A stretch of 64,000 nt of DNA from Collinsella stercoris DSM 13279. Lineage in GTDB: Bacteria > Actinomycetota > Coriobacteriia > Coriobacteriales > Coriobacteriaceae. The notes beneath the pieces were generated by a model. That model was not told where the DNA came from and made no database searches. It worked only from the letters and a program-made list of their open reading frames with translations. The stretch covers positions 620,001 to 684,000 of the forward strand of contig NZ_CP085935.1 in NCBI RefSeq assembly GCF_020735465.1, read 5' to 3'. Below are positions 17,688-27,485 of this stretch, piece by piece (position 1 is the stretch's first letter; every line of letters starts with the position of its first letter). The translations under genes and the position numbers were made by a program.

Positions 17688-18125
17688 ATGCTTAATATCT
17701 ACTTCGGTGATATGCCTGAGGCGATTTACAACACGGCTGTCTATTTTGAGAACGTCTACCAGGATCGGTGGATAACCGATCCTGTGTCGATTGATATTAT
17801 TCACGATGTCGATCGTTCTGAGGTCGTTTCTGCCAATCTGATTCAAAGCCCTGTTCTCGGTCCAATTTCGCCACGTGAACTATCTGGCGGCGTTAAAACC
17901 TTGCTGCTGGTAAAACACGACAAGAAGCATATCTTTAACGCGTCTACGTGTGGCGACAATTGCGCTAAGTGGCTTCTGGAGTTTGGCAAGTCGAGAAAAG
18001 TCGTTATTAATCTGCGCCATGTAATGGATTTTGGCAGAGCCCCTTTTAGGATCCGCGTACTCAACAGTGGCAAGATTGCGCACAACATGTCCGAGCTTCT
18101 TCATGAGTCGATTGAATGTCTCTAA
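17688..18125 (+). CDS. DUF4869-like protein, first gene of inserted cassette
   Basis: 145 aa soluble protein. I recognise it as resembling the DUF4869 family from its conserved opening (MLNIYFGDMPEAIYNT), the central block NLIQSPVLGPISPRELSGG, and the FNASTCGDNCAKW and VMDFG stretches. No function is established for it. No signal peptide or membrane segment. Conserved Cys (STCGDNC) and Asp residues may be functional. It starts 21 bases after rmlA and is followed nine bases later by a P-loop protein, so the two are probably co-expressed partners. Base composition is much lower in GC than rmlA, suggesting separate acquisition. The family assignment is from memory of the pattern; the role is unknown. 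Confidence 0.7.
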   Translation: MLNIYFGDMPEAIYNTAVYFENVYQDRWITDPVSIDIIHDVDRSEVVSANLIQSPVLGPISPRELSGGVKTLLLVKHDKKHIFNASTCGDNCAKWLLEFGKSRKVVINLRHVMDFGRAPFRIRVLNSGKIAHNMSELLHESIECL

Positions 18126-18134
18126 GGTGCCCTT

Positions 18135-19109
18135 ATGGTTGGTTCTTATCGGGTAAAGGTTTCACAAGGCCGTCGTGTCTCATTCGAATTTGAGGTCAGG
18201 AGAAACATCACCCTTGTGGGTGGAGATAGCGGTACGGGCAAAACTACGCTTTACAACATGATCGTTGACTATATGCGTGAGGGCAATCAGTCGGGAGTTT
18301 CGCTTCAGTGCGAAAGGCCCTGCGTTGCGCTTGCGGATCATGATTGGCAATATCAGCTAAGTAAAACGAGCAACTCGATTGTCTTCATTGATGAGGGCAG
18401 AAAGTTCGTGGAATCCGAGGATTTTGCACGCGCGGTGCGCGGCAGCAGCAACTATTATGTTCTGTTCACTCGTACCGACCTTCCCAACTTACCGTTCAGC
18501 ATCAAGGAAATCTATAAGATTAAGACGAGCGGTAAACATCATACGTTTGAACCCCTTTATCCTCAGCGGCGAGGCTGCAGGTTTTCATTTTCCCCCAGCG
18601 ATCCCATGCATGATTTTGACATACTCATCGTTGAAGACTCGAAGTCCGGCTACCAGTTTTTTGAGACGCGTTTTTCTGACAGCGACCTTGTGTGTGAGAC
18701 CGGAAAGAACAATTCCGGACTATTGAAGTGGCTCGATGCGAACGCCGACAAACGGGTGTTCGCGATTGCTGACGGAGCGGCCTTCGGCGCATATGCGCAA
18801 AAAGCCCTTCGTTTGCAGGATGAGCATCGTTCTTCTATGGCAATTTGTCTTCCCGAGTCCTTTGAATGGCTTCTCATGGCATCCGGGGTCGTTCGAAACG
18901 ATGTCATTAAAAAGGCACTCGAGGATCCAAGTTCGTTCGTTGATAGCTCAGAGCATGAAAGCTGGGAGCAGTTTTTTTGTAGCTTACTCAAAAGGGAGAC
19001 GGCCGGGACCTCCTTTGCCTATCAGAAAAATAAACTTGCGAACGTATATGTAAACGCTGAGAACGCCGATAAGGTTATGGCACTTATTGCTTGCAGAAAT
19101 ATCAATTAG
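18135..19109 (+). CDS. P-loop ATPase with possible TOPRIM-like C-terminus
   Basis: 324 aa protein, predicted cytoplasmic. Walker A GGDSGTGKTTL is at about residues 29-39 and Walker B NSIVFIDEG near 80-88, followed by a sensor-like YYVLFTRTDL. The second half contains ILIVEDSKSGYQFF and, about 55 residues later, VFAIADGAAFGAY. This acidic pattern resembles the Glu and Asp motifs of TOPRIM nuclease domains such as those in OLD and GajA proteins, though the usual DxD reads DGA. That comparison is inference. Translationally close to the DUF4869-like gene upstream (nine-base gap, ribosome site AAGGTG). Together they look like a two-gene effector module, perhaps defensive. No closer family is recognised. 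Confidence 0.6.
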   Translation: MVGSYRVKVSQGRRVSFEFEVRRNITLVGGDSGTGKTTLYNMIVDYMREGNQSGVSLQCERPCVALADHDWQYQLSKTSNSIVFIDEGRKFVESEDFARAVRGSSNYYVLFTRTDLPNLPFSIKEIYKIKTSGKHHTFEPLYPQRRGCRFSFSPSDPMHDFDILIVEDSKSGYQFFETRFSDSDLVCETGKNNSGLLKWLDANADKRVFAIADGAAFGAYAQKALRLQDEHRSSMAICLPESFEWLLMASGVVRNDVIKKALEDPSSFVDSSEHESWEQFFCSLLKRETAGTSFAYQKNKLANVYVNAENADKVMALIACRNIN

Positions 19110-19169
19110 TCTGTTCGGTGCAGTTGAACGAGCCATTCGTGTCTAGGAAACAAAGAGGGTGATTTCGGT

Positions 19170-19535
19170 ATGAGCGAGAAGGTTGACTCCGTTTTCAAGA
19201 AGTCAATCGATGATGCCGCCCGCGATGTTCCCGGTTACCGTTCGGTGCTTACACGTCGCGAGGCGATTGACGTCGCCCGTCGCGTCTTGGCATTATTTCC
19301 CGTAACTGCGGCCGCTCTATTCGGTTCGTTTGCTCGTAACGAGCAGTCCGATGACAGCGATTTGGATTTTCTTGTCTCGTTTTCCCCTTCTGCACGCGTG
19401 GGGGATGTTGAGGATGTCCGCCGTGCGTTGGAATATGCGACGGGCAGGGGAGTCGATGTGATTTCCACCCTTGATGGCCAGACGCGTCAATTCCGGGATT
19501 CCGTCGTGCGAGATGGGGTGAAGATACTTGGATAG
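19170..19535 (+). CDS. MntA-type nucleotidyltransferase antitoxin
   Basis: 121 aa minimal nucleotidyltransferase of the MNT/MntA family. The catalytic pattern GSx10DxD is complete (G52, S53, D64, D66 in FGSFARNEQSDDSDLDFLV), with a third acidic residue near D96 (GVDVIST). In studied HEPN-MNT pairs, such proteins neutralise the HEPN partner by transferring AMP to a tyrosine near its active site. Its stop overlaps the TTG start of the HEPN gene by eight bases, the expected coupled layout. It begins 60 bases after the ATPase gene. Soluble, no signal peptide. Confidence 0.9.
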   Translation: MSEKVDSVFKKSIDDAARDVPGYRSVLTRREAIDVARRVLALFPVTAAALFGSFARNEQSDDSDLDFLVSFSPSARVGDVEDVRRALEYATGRGVDVISTLDGQTRQFRDSVVRDGVKILG

Positions 19536-19965
19536 TCGCGATTTGGACATCCTTGTAAAGATGCTTCTTGAGACAGATGAGATACAAAGGCGTATCGAAG
19601 ACTATAAGATTACTGAGGGTGCCTGGTTCTCTTCCCGTCCCATGCGCGATTTGCTTCTTATGCCGTTGTTGCAAATTGGGGAATTGTCGGCTCATTTCAA
19701 AACTGATGAGTCCTTCACGACCTTCCCCAATGTTCCTTGGAGAGATATAAAGGGTTTCCGAAACGTTGTTGTTCATGGCTACGGTAGCATCGATCTTAAC
19801 GTAGCATGGAATACCGTCATTGATGGCACGGCGGAGCTCCGTTCCGAACTATTGGAGAACGCTGAGGTCTCTGGGGCTTATGAGGAGGAGACCGCTGCGC
19901 TATCTGACATTGATACTTCTGACCTGTTTGATTTGATCAGTGCCTTACCTGACGAATCCGAGTAA
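19528..19965 (+). CDS. HEPN-domain toxin (HepT/DUF86 type)
   Basis: 145 aa, the RNase-like partner of the MntA gene. The ribonuclease motif RX4HXY is complete (R78 NVVV H83 G Y85, in FRNVVVHGYGS), inside an all-helical domain; the tyrosine is the residue modified by MntA in known systems. The tail after residue 115 is acidic (EEETAALSDIDTSDLFDL). The TTG start at 19528 overlaps the antitoxin's stop, so expression is coupled. The stop is 18 bases before rmlB, so the toxin lies between genes of an essential-looking sugar pathway, which may help retain the cassette. Confidence 0.88.
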   Translation: MDSRDLDILVKMLLETDEIQRRIEDYKITEGAWFSSRPMRDLLLMPLLQIGELSAHFKTDESFTTFPNVPWRDIKGFRNVVVHGYGSIDLNVAWNTVIDGTAELRSELLENAEVSGAYEEETAALSDIDTSDLFDLISALPDESE

Positions 19966-21006
<1,041 letters not shown>

Positions 21007-21020
21007 AGGGGGAGAGATAG

Positions 21021-22499
21021 GTGGCAGACATCGCATTCGAGAAGGACCTCTCCGTGGCGGAGACCGGCATCGGGGGCCTCAAGGTCGTCGACCTCGCCGT
21101 CCACGGCGACTCGCGCGGCTGGTTCAAGGAGAACTGGCAGCGCGCCAAGATGTGTGCTCTGGGCGTCCCCGACTTCCGCATCGTCCAGAACAACATTTCC
21201 TACAACGATAGGAAGGGCGTCACCCGCGGCATCCACGCGGAGCCCTGGGACAAGTTCATCTCCGTCGCCCGCGGCTCGGTCTTCGGCGCCTGGGTCGACC
21301 TGCGCGAGGGCAGCGCCACCTACGGCAAGGTCTACACGACCGTGCTCGACCCGAGCAAGGCCATCTACGTGCCCCGCGGCGTGGGCAACTCCTTCCAGGC
21401 GCTCGAGGACGGGACGGCCTACACCTACCTGGTGAACGCCCACTGGTCGGCCGAGCTTAAGGGCACCTACACGTTCGTGAACCTCGCCGACCCGGCGCTG
21501 GGCATCGAGTGGCCGATCCCGCTGGGGGAGGCCACCGTCTCCGAGGCCGACCTCAACCACCCGATGCTCGCCGACGTCGTCCCGATGGCGCCCGAGAGGA
21601 CGCTCGTCACCGGCTGCAACGGCCAGCTGGGCCGCGCGGTTCGCGCGCTCGCCGAGGAGCGTGGCGTTGCCAAGGACTTCGACTTCTGCGACATCGACAC
21701 CTTCGACATGTCCGACCCGGCGGCCTACTCCAGATACGACTGGTCCCTCTACGGCGCCGTGATCAACTGCGGTGCCTACACGGCCGTGGATAAAGCCGAG
21801 ACCCCCGAGGGCCGCGTCGCCGCGTGGAGGGCCAACGCCATCGGGCCGGCGCTTCTCGCCCGCACCTGCGCCGAGCACGGCATAACGCTGGTCCACGTCT
21901 CCTCCGACTACGTCTTCGACGGCACCGCCGAGGTCCATGCCGAGGACGAGCCCCTCTCGCCCCTCTCCGTCTACGGCCAGTCCAAGGCCGCCGGGGACCT
22001 CGCCGTGGCCGGCTGCCCGCGCCACTACATCGTGCGCTCCAGCTGGGTCATCGGCGAGGGCCGCAACTTCGTCAGGACGATGAAGTCCCTCTCCGACCGG
22101 GTGGCGGACCCGGCGGACGCCCTCGACAAGGTCACCGTGGTCGACGACCAGTACGGCCGGCTCACCTTCACCCGCGACATGGCCGAGGGCATCCTCTGGC
22201 TGCTCGGCTACCGCGAGGGCGGCGCCGAGCCGAGCTCGCCCGCGCCGCACGGCGCCTACAACCTCACCGGGTCCGGCCCCGTCGAGTCCTGGGCGCAGAT
22301 AGCCGCCCGCGTGTTCGACCTGGCCAACGGCAACGGCGAGCGCGTCGTCCCCGTCTCGACCGCCGAGTACTACGCCGGCGCCGAGGGCGCGATCGCCCCG
22401 AGGCCGGTCCATTCCGCGCTCGACCTCTCGAAGATCGGGGTGACCGGCTTCGTGCCGGCCGACTGGACCGAGCGCCTGGCGGAGTATATTGACGTCTGA
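21021..22499 (+). CDS. rmlCD: Fused dTDP-4-dehydrorhamnose 3,5-epimerase / reductase (RmlC-RmlD)
   Basis: One polypeptide of 492 aa completes dTDP-L-rhamnose synthesis. Residues 1-185 are the cupin-type RmlC epimerase (DSRGWFKENW, catalytic His in VTRGIHAEPWDKF, VPRGVGNSFQAL). Residues 192-492 are the NAD(P)H-dependent reductase RmlD, opening with TLVTGCNGQLGRAV and carrying the SSDYVFDGT and YGQSKAAGD (YxxxK) motifs. Such fusions are known in some actinobacteria and allow direct hand-over of the keto intermediate. The RmlC part has the shorter, 'RGIHAEPWDK' form rather than RGLHYQ, so it is a variant epimerase. GTG start at 21021 follows GGGGGAGAG. Confidence 0.92.
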   Translation: MADIAFEKDLSVAETGIGGLKVVDLAVHGDSRGWFKENWQRAKMCALGVPDFRIVQNNISYNDRKGVTRGIHAEPWDKFISVARGSVFGAWVDLREGSATYGKVYTTVLDPSKAIYVPRGVGNSFQALEDGTAYTYLVNAHWSAELKGTYTFVNLADPALGIEWPIPLGEATVSEADLNHPMLADVVPMAPERTLVTGCNGQLGRAVRALAEERGVAKDFDFCDIDTFDMSDPAAYSRYDWSLYGAVINCGAYTAVDKAETPEGRVAAWRANAIGPALLARTCAEHGITLVHVSSDYVFDGTAEVHAEDEPLSPLSVYGQSKAAGDLAVAGCPRHYIVRSSWVIGEGRNFVRTMKSLSDRVADPADALDKVTVVDDQYGRLTFTRDMAEGILWLLGYREGGAEPSSPAPHGAYNLTGSGPVESWAQIAARVFDLANGNGERVVPVSTAEYYAGAEGAIAPRPVHSALDLSKIGVTGFVPADWTERLAEYIDV

Positions 22500-22609
22500 T
22501 AGCTATCCGTACTTTCAAGTTGAGCGCTATATGAATTCGCAATCGTTTCAGTCTCATCGGCTATCATTCAATCGTTCGTTTGTAGTTGTCTATTTGTTGG
22601 AAGGTTATC

Positions 22610-23296
22610 TTGCATCGCGTACTTGCAATCATTCCTGCATATAACGAAGAGGAGAGCCTTCGGACTACCGTGGAGGAGCTGAAGGCCGTTGCGCCCGACA
22701 TCGATTTCATCGTGGTCAATGACGGGTCGGCCGACGATACGGCCGGTATATGTCATCGAAATGGTTACCCTATAATCGATCTTCCTGTCAACGGCGGGCT
22801 TACCGTTGGTTTTCAGACTGGTATGAAGTACGCCCATCGAAAGGGCTATGACGCTGCGGTTCAATTCGATGCCGACGGACAGCATATGCCTCAGTGTCTT
22901 CATAACATGATTGACGAGATGGATCGTACAGACGTGGATATTGTTATTGGATCGAGGTTTGTGGACGAGAAGAAGGACTTCTCTGCGCGCATGATTGGTT
23001 CGCGTCTTATCTCGGGAATTATTAGACTCACTACAGGTAGAAAGATCTCCGATCCCACGAGCGGATTGCGGCTGTTCAATCGAATCATGATTAAACAATT
23101 CGCAAGTGATTCCATGTTGAATCCGGAACCTGAGTCGATTGCATATCTCATACGTAAGGGCGCCCGGGTCAGCGAAGTTCAGGTTGCGATGCGTGAGCGC
23201 GAGGCGGGAGAGAGTTACCTGAGCCTAAGCAAATCTGTGGCCTATATGGTACGCGCATGTACCTCGATTCTTTTCTTGCAATGGTTTAGGAGTTAG
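22610..23296 (+). CDS. Family 2 glycosyltransferase (dolichyl-phosphate-mannose-synthase-like)
   Basis: 228 aa, soluble GT2 enzyme. VLAIIPAYNEEESL opens the fold, VVNDGSADDT binds nucleotide sugar, and QFDADGQHMPQ carries the metal-binding DxD. The C-terminal QWFRS end lacks the membrane helices of GtrB-type enzymes, so it probably makes a polyprenyl-phosphate sugar or adds a sugar to one. It pairs with the small membrane protein at 23302, a gene order commonly seen for this GT2 type with DUF2304. TTG at 22610 is the best start because the fold begins two residues later and GGAAGG lies seven bases upstream. Confidence 0.82.
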   Translation: MHRVLAIIPAYNEEESLRTTVEELKAVAPDIDFIVVNDGSADDTAGICHRNGYPIIDLPVNGGLTVGFQTGMKYAHRKGYDAAVQFDADGQHMPQCLHNMIDEMDRTDVDIVIGSRFVDEKKDFSARMIGSRLISGIIRLTTGRKISDPTSGLRLFNRIMIKQFASDSMLNPEPESIAYLIRKGARVSEVQVAMREREAGESYLSLSKSVAYMVRACTSILFLQWFRS

Positions 23297-23301
23297 TAGC
23301 G

Positions 23302-23634
23302 ATGACTGTCTCTCTTAGGGTTCTGCTCGTTGCCAGTGCGATATTCGTGCTGGTTTTTGTAGTACGGAAAATTCGTAAGTCTCAGCTGCAGGTTCTAGAT
23401 GCCGTTTTCTGGCTCTTTTTCTCTCTCAGTTTTGTCATCTTAGCTCTGTTTCCTCAGATTGCTTCCACGTTAGCCAGTCTACTGGGATTTCAGGCAGCTT
23501 CAAACTTTGTTTTCCTGTATGTGATTGCCGTCCTCGTTGTCCGTGATTTCTCACAAACGGTGAAGCTGGCGCGCCTGCGTGAACGATTCAATATTTTAAA
23601 TGAAGAGATTGCGCTTCGAGAAATAAGTAAATAG
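23302..23634 (+). CDS. DUF2304 small membrane protein
   Basis: 110 aa protein with three hydrophobic segments (about residues 4-22, 32-52 and 60-84) and a charged coiled tail (KLARLRERFNILNEEIALRE). This matches DUF2304, a family repeatedly found beside GT2 glycosyltransferases of surface polysaccharide loci and thought to help anchor or assist them. It begins five bases after the glycosyltransferase stop, so the two are co-translated. No catalytic residues are apparent. Confidence 0.8.
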   Translation: MTVSLRVLLVASAIFVLVFVVRKIRKSQLQVLDAVFWLFFSLSFVILALFPQIASTLASLLGFQAASNFVFLYVIAVLVVRDFSQTVKLARLRERFNILNEEIALREISK

Positions 23635-23767
23635 TTCCGATGCTTTTGTTGTTGGATCTGTGAATACAATTCTACGTCTGGCGTTTCTAGTTTTATATTT
23701 TTAAGCTTTGCACGGGCATATTGACGTGTCTGCTTACCACCATGTTAGCTTGATGATTGGCATGTAT

Positions 23768-23804
23768 GAATGGTTGAGTGCATATTGTACGCACTCAACC
23801 ATTC
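23768..23804. terminator. Bidirectional terminator between convergent genes
   Basis: Perfect 14-bp arms (23768-23781 and 23791-23804, GAATGGTTGAGTGC) around a 9-base loop lie in the 298-base gap between the convergent genes ending at 23634 and 23933. There is no strong T-run, but stem and position fit termination in both directions. Confidence 0.65.
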
Positions 23805-23932
23805 TAGCTGCGGAGTCGCGTCCTCGCTTGCATCGATGTCATAAACGGTGAACGTGTTACCGAAACATAGGATGAGCAGCTAAAATTGCTACAGGCAAAA
23901 TATTGATCAATTTTATATTCAGGTTTTCTATG

Positions 23933-26038
23933 TTAGTTAGAAGAGATTCGGTACAAGCTGCAAGAACCTTCCTGAAGTACAAGTTCAAATCCGGGCGTGT
24001 CAGATCCAATATTCTCGAATCCCTTCCAGTCATCAATCGCATAGCTTAGATTTGGGGAAACATAAGCTTTTCCGTCAGCGCTGGGTTGAAATTCGGATTT
24101 ATCTAATATTAGGACCCATTTTGCACCGATGGCACGAATCGCGTTTTGTACATTAGGGTCAGTAGTATAGTTCTTTAAATTTGTACGGATGGCTTTACTT
24201 GTGTCAGAATCATTCTGACTTGGTCGATAGGGATAATACGCATTGAGGCCATCGACAGAATACGCAAAGGTGCTTCCATCATACGGATGATTCAATATGA
24301 GGTCATTTCCGATATAGTCGCTCACGCGTTTAACGAACAATCTTTCAGAATGGGTATAAGGATTCGGTTGTTCCTGAATAGTGCTATTTCGCAGGTCATA
24401 ATAATTCTGAGCCCAAGCTGTCGTTGCTTTCATGTCCGAATTACCGACAAGTGGTCTAAAATTAATGAAAGCAAATATGAATATTAAGATTATTAGGACT
24501 ATCGATATTGCTTTAGATCTGCGATAGCAGGTCTGTTGTTTCATTAGTTTGTGCTGAAACTTGTCCAGTATGGTTAGAAGGGCGCGAGCGGTGCAGTATA
24601 AACCAAATGATGCGAGTGGAATCATTGTGATTGCGAGCATGGCAGCGAGTCTCTCAGGATCTGTATACCAAAATCCGGCAAGCAGGGACTTCAGCGTGTC
24701 TTCTCCAATTGCCGTTCCAAGATAGATGACGGAGATGATCGCGTAGGATAAGGTTTGCCATGCAGTTTTCTTGTTGGTACAACAGGCAATGGCACCAACA
24801 ATTGTTAATAGTCCAAATGCGTATTGTGCCTTTCCAAGCAGGAGGGCCCCGCTTGCGATATCTGCTAGGGCATTCGGCAAAGACTCCGACCACGCCCAAA
24901 GAAAGGTTACGACATCCTTCATGAAAGACGACTTATTCAGGATTAGCCATAGGAGGCATGCGAAGGCGATGGAGGCGAGCTGAAGTATCGTCCGTAGGAC
25001 GATCGGATGTTCTATGGTTCGCCGTGCACTAACTAGCTTGATAAGTTGTGGAATGTAGTTTAAAAGAAAGTAAGGGAAGACATATACACATCCGAAAATG
25101 AGTGCATTTGGATGAACGAATCCGACCGACAGCATAATTAAAGCTAGAGGAACCATGAACTTGCGTCTGCTCGGCTCGTGTAAGTCGAACGTTAAGATGA
25201 ACGCAATGCAGAACTGAGGAATTAGGGAAAAACCCGCAATGTTTGGAAAGGGAGCGTGTACTGTAAGCATGCGCAGGGGGAAAGCAACTGAGGCGAGCGA
25301 CATCGGAATTGTTGCCGCAGCAGCAAGTGAGTTTTTGCCTGAGGACAGGTACACAAGGGAGGTAATGCCCAAGGGAAAAGCGATGCATGTGTAAAGAATG
25401 GCGCTCGCATTCTCGCTAATTGCGGCGTTGGCCCCCGTTAGCGTGCATGAAAGGGCGGGGATTGTGTGAAAGCCGCTGGGATAATAGGCAGTCTCGCTAA
25501 TGGCATTGGGGTCATTCGGTAGGTTGTATGCGGGTTTAAGGGTTGAATAATTGCCAAGTTGTGACTCGGACTCAATCATTGCTAAATGAGTGGCATTGTC
25601 ATCATACTGAACAAATGAGTCCATCGATCCGATAGTCAAATAATACGTATTGAAGAAGATGAACAAGGCAAAACTGACGCTCAAAGCGAGCGTTGCAATG
25701 GGAAGATGGATGGGCTTACTGTGCACTCGCTTACTATGATTGTTCAAAGAGTTAGCTCGATGACAGCTTTTAATCATATTAATATTGCGAGTATTGCTTT
25801 TCGCGAAATTGCCGATGGTGATCAGCGCGACGGCAAGCGCTGTGCCAGCAAGTATCGGGGCAGACCCATATATCCCGAGCATGCTAAATACTGTTCCTAA
25901 AACGGAATAGACACTCAAGGAGATGGGGATTGAGAGGCAGAAAGATAAGCTAGCGGAGATGCCGCTCGAAACGAGCAATAGAAAACCTGGAACAATGCCG
26001 AGCACCAACTGAACAACTAAAGTGAAAATGAATAGCAT
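23933..26038 (-). CDS. Large multi-spanning membrane protein (DUF6541-like)
   Basis: 701 aa integral membrane protein. A first helix (LFIFTLVVQLVLGIVPGFLLL) is followed by roughly a dozen membrane segments and a C-terminal extracytoplasmic domain of about 170 residues (NYYDLRNSTIQEQPN to SLYRISSN). The topology resembles GT-C glycosyltransferases and the actinobacterial DUF6541 family, which I think it belongs to. Such proteins may transfer polyprenyl-linked sugars outside the membrane, but no catalytic residues are proven here. AT-richer than neighbouring sugar genes. It is convergent with the DUF2304 gene and divergent from the acyltransferase. Confidence 0.65.
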   Translation of the reverse strand: MLFIFTLVVQLVLGIVPGFLLLVSSGISASLSFCLSIPISLSVYSVLGTVFSMLGIYGSAPILAGTALAVALITIGNFAKSNTRNINMIKSCHRANSLNNHSKRVHSKPIHLPIATLALSVSFALFIFFNTYYLTIGSMDSFVQYDDNATHLAMIESESQLGNYSTLKPAYNLPNDPNAISETAYYPSGFHTIPALSCTLTGANAAISENASAILYTCIAFPLGITSLVYLSSGKNSLAAAATIPMSLASVAFPLRMLTVHAPFPNIAGFSLIPQFCIAFILTFDLHEPSRRKFMVPLALIMLSVGFVHPNALIFGCVYVFPYFLLNYIPQLIKLVSARRTIEHPIVLRTILQLASIAFACLLWLILNKSSFMKDVVTFLWAWSESLPNALADIASGALLLGKAQYAFGLLTIVGAIACCTNKKTAWQTLSYAIISVIYLGTAIGEDTLKSLLAGFWYTDPERLAAMLAITMIPLASFGLYCTARALLTILDKFQHKLMKQQTCYRRSKAISIVLIILIFIFAFINFRPLVGNSDMKATTAWAQNYYDLRNSTIQEQPNPYTHSERLFVKRVSDYIGNDLILNHPYDGSTFAYSVDGLNAYYPYRPSQNDSDTSKAIRTNLKNYTTDPNVQNAIRAIGAKWVLILDKSEFQPSADGKAYVSPNLSYAIDDWKGFENIGSDTPGFELVLQEGSCSLYRISSN

Positions 26039-26205
26039 GTAAGAGCCGATCTTGATAGACCTAACAATCCATAGTTAATTTCATTATATCAATCTTCTAT
26101 CTGAGTTTAGAATTGAATGGTGGCTCCGCTCGCATCGTCATGAGCTGTGTCGGCTATTGTTATTGGTGGCGTTTAGACTTTGATTTATATGAAGGGCTTG
26201 AAGGT

Positions 26206-27288
26206 ATGCCTCAACGTAATATCTATATGGATGTATTGAGCGTCTTGTCTTGCTTGGCGGTGGTGTATCTTCACTGCTCTACTGTTGTATTTCTTAACGA
26301 GGGTGACCTATTGTGGTCTTTGTCCGTTGTGGTCCAGGCTGTTTTTAGTTTTGCCGTACCAGTTTTCTTCATGATGAGTGGGGCAAATCTTATCGGTTAT
26401 CGAGAAAAATACGATACTAAATCATTTTTGAAAAAGAGGTTGAAGCGAGTCATCATTCCGCTGTTGGGGTTCAGTCTGCTTTACTACGTATTGTCCTGCT
26501 GCGCGCCGGATGTGTTTGGCCTTCCAATGCGTGAGCCGAGTATTTCGGGCTTCGTTACCGAGTTGCTCACCAATCGCATCTGTGACGTGTATTGGTTTCT
26601 TTACTCGATTGCTGCGCTATACCTTATGACTCCTCTAATCTCTCGTGCGGCGAACGATAGGGGGCTCCTGGAGTATCTTCTTGTCTTGAGTTTCGTTTCG
26701 ACCGCCGTTGTTCCCCTGGTCAATCGTTTTGCGCCAACGGATTCCCTGTTGAGTCTCCTTGCTATTCCTTATTTGACAGGACCAATTTTCTTTTACTTGC
26801 TCGGGTACTATATTCAGCGTTATGTCGAGGTCAACTGTAAGGTTCGTAGCGTTCTGGCATGCAGCCTTTTCGCATCGCTTGTTGCCATGATTGGCATGAC
26901 ATTTAAGACTAACTATTGGCATACGGCTGCTTCGGGTCAATTTGCCGAATTTGATAACTTTTATTTGAGCATTCAGAACCTGCTCTGCGTCGTATATTCA
27001 TGCTCCATTTTCGGGCTGATGAAAGGTGTGGAGCCAAAGCTACAGAAAAACAAATTCTTTCATGGTGGTATATTTCGCTTGTTGACCTCCGTTACTCTAT
27101 ATGTATATTTAATTCATATGCTATTTATCAATTTGTTCGATGTCTATGTTCCTCATAGCATCACATGGGATCTCGGAGTGCGTCCTCCGCTTGTCTTTTT
27201 ATCTTCTGTAGCGTTCGGTCTCGTGCTGTCGGTGATTAAAACCGCTATTGAAAAAATCTATGCGGGCGTCAGCGGCATCGTTAACTAG
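26206..27288 (+). CDS. Acyltransferase family 3 membrane protein
   Basis: 360 aa protein with about ten membrane segments, matching Acyl_transf_3 (OafA/WecH-like) enzymes that add acetyl or other acyl groups to surface sugars. RNIYMDVLSVLSCLAVVYLHCS is the characteristic first helix, with the conserved His at its end. FAVPVFFMMSGANLIGY and a late YLIHMLFINL are also typical. Start ATG at 26206 was chosen over an upstream in-frame start because the family homology begins there and GAAGGG precedes it. It probably decorates the rhamnose-type polymer. It stands alone between divergent and co-directional glycan genes. Confidence 0.82.
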   Translation: MPQRNIYMDVLSVLSCLAVVYLHCSTVVFLNEGDLLWSLSVVVQAVFSFAVPVFFMMSGANLIGYREKYDTKSFLKKRLKRVIIPLLGFSLLYYVLSCCAPDVFGLPMREPSISGFVTELLTNRICDVYWFLYSIAALYLMTPLISRAANDRGLLEYLLVLSFVSTAVVPLVNRFAPTDSLLSLLAIPYLTGPIFFYLLGYYIQRYVEVNCKVRSVLACSLFASLVAMIGMTFKTNYWHTAASGQFAEFDNFYLSIQNLLCVVYSCSIFGLMKGVEPKLQKNKFFHGGIFRLLTSVTLYVYLIHMLFINLFDVYVPHSITWDLGVRPPLVFLSSVAFGLVLSVIKTAIEKIYAGVSGIVN

Positions 27289-27485
27289 AAGCTCAGCATT
27301 GCTTTTTTGTAACATAGCAGTGCTGTCTTCTGCTTGATGATATCGGTATATGGACATACGTCGTGAAATGAAAGCCTACTTCTCTGCACGCAGCTATGTC
27401 GCTCGTCATTTAGTCAAGAAGATTCGCTGTATTCATCTATCGGAAGGTATTCTTATATAAGTATTGTCGAGGTTGGGAGGCTTTT

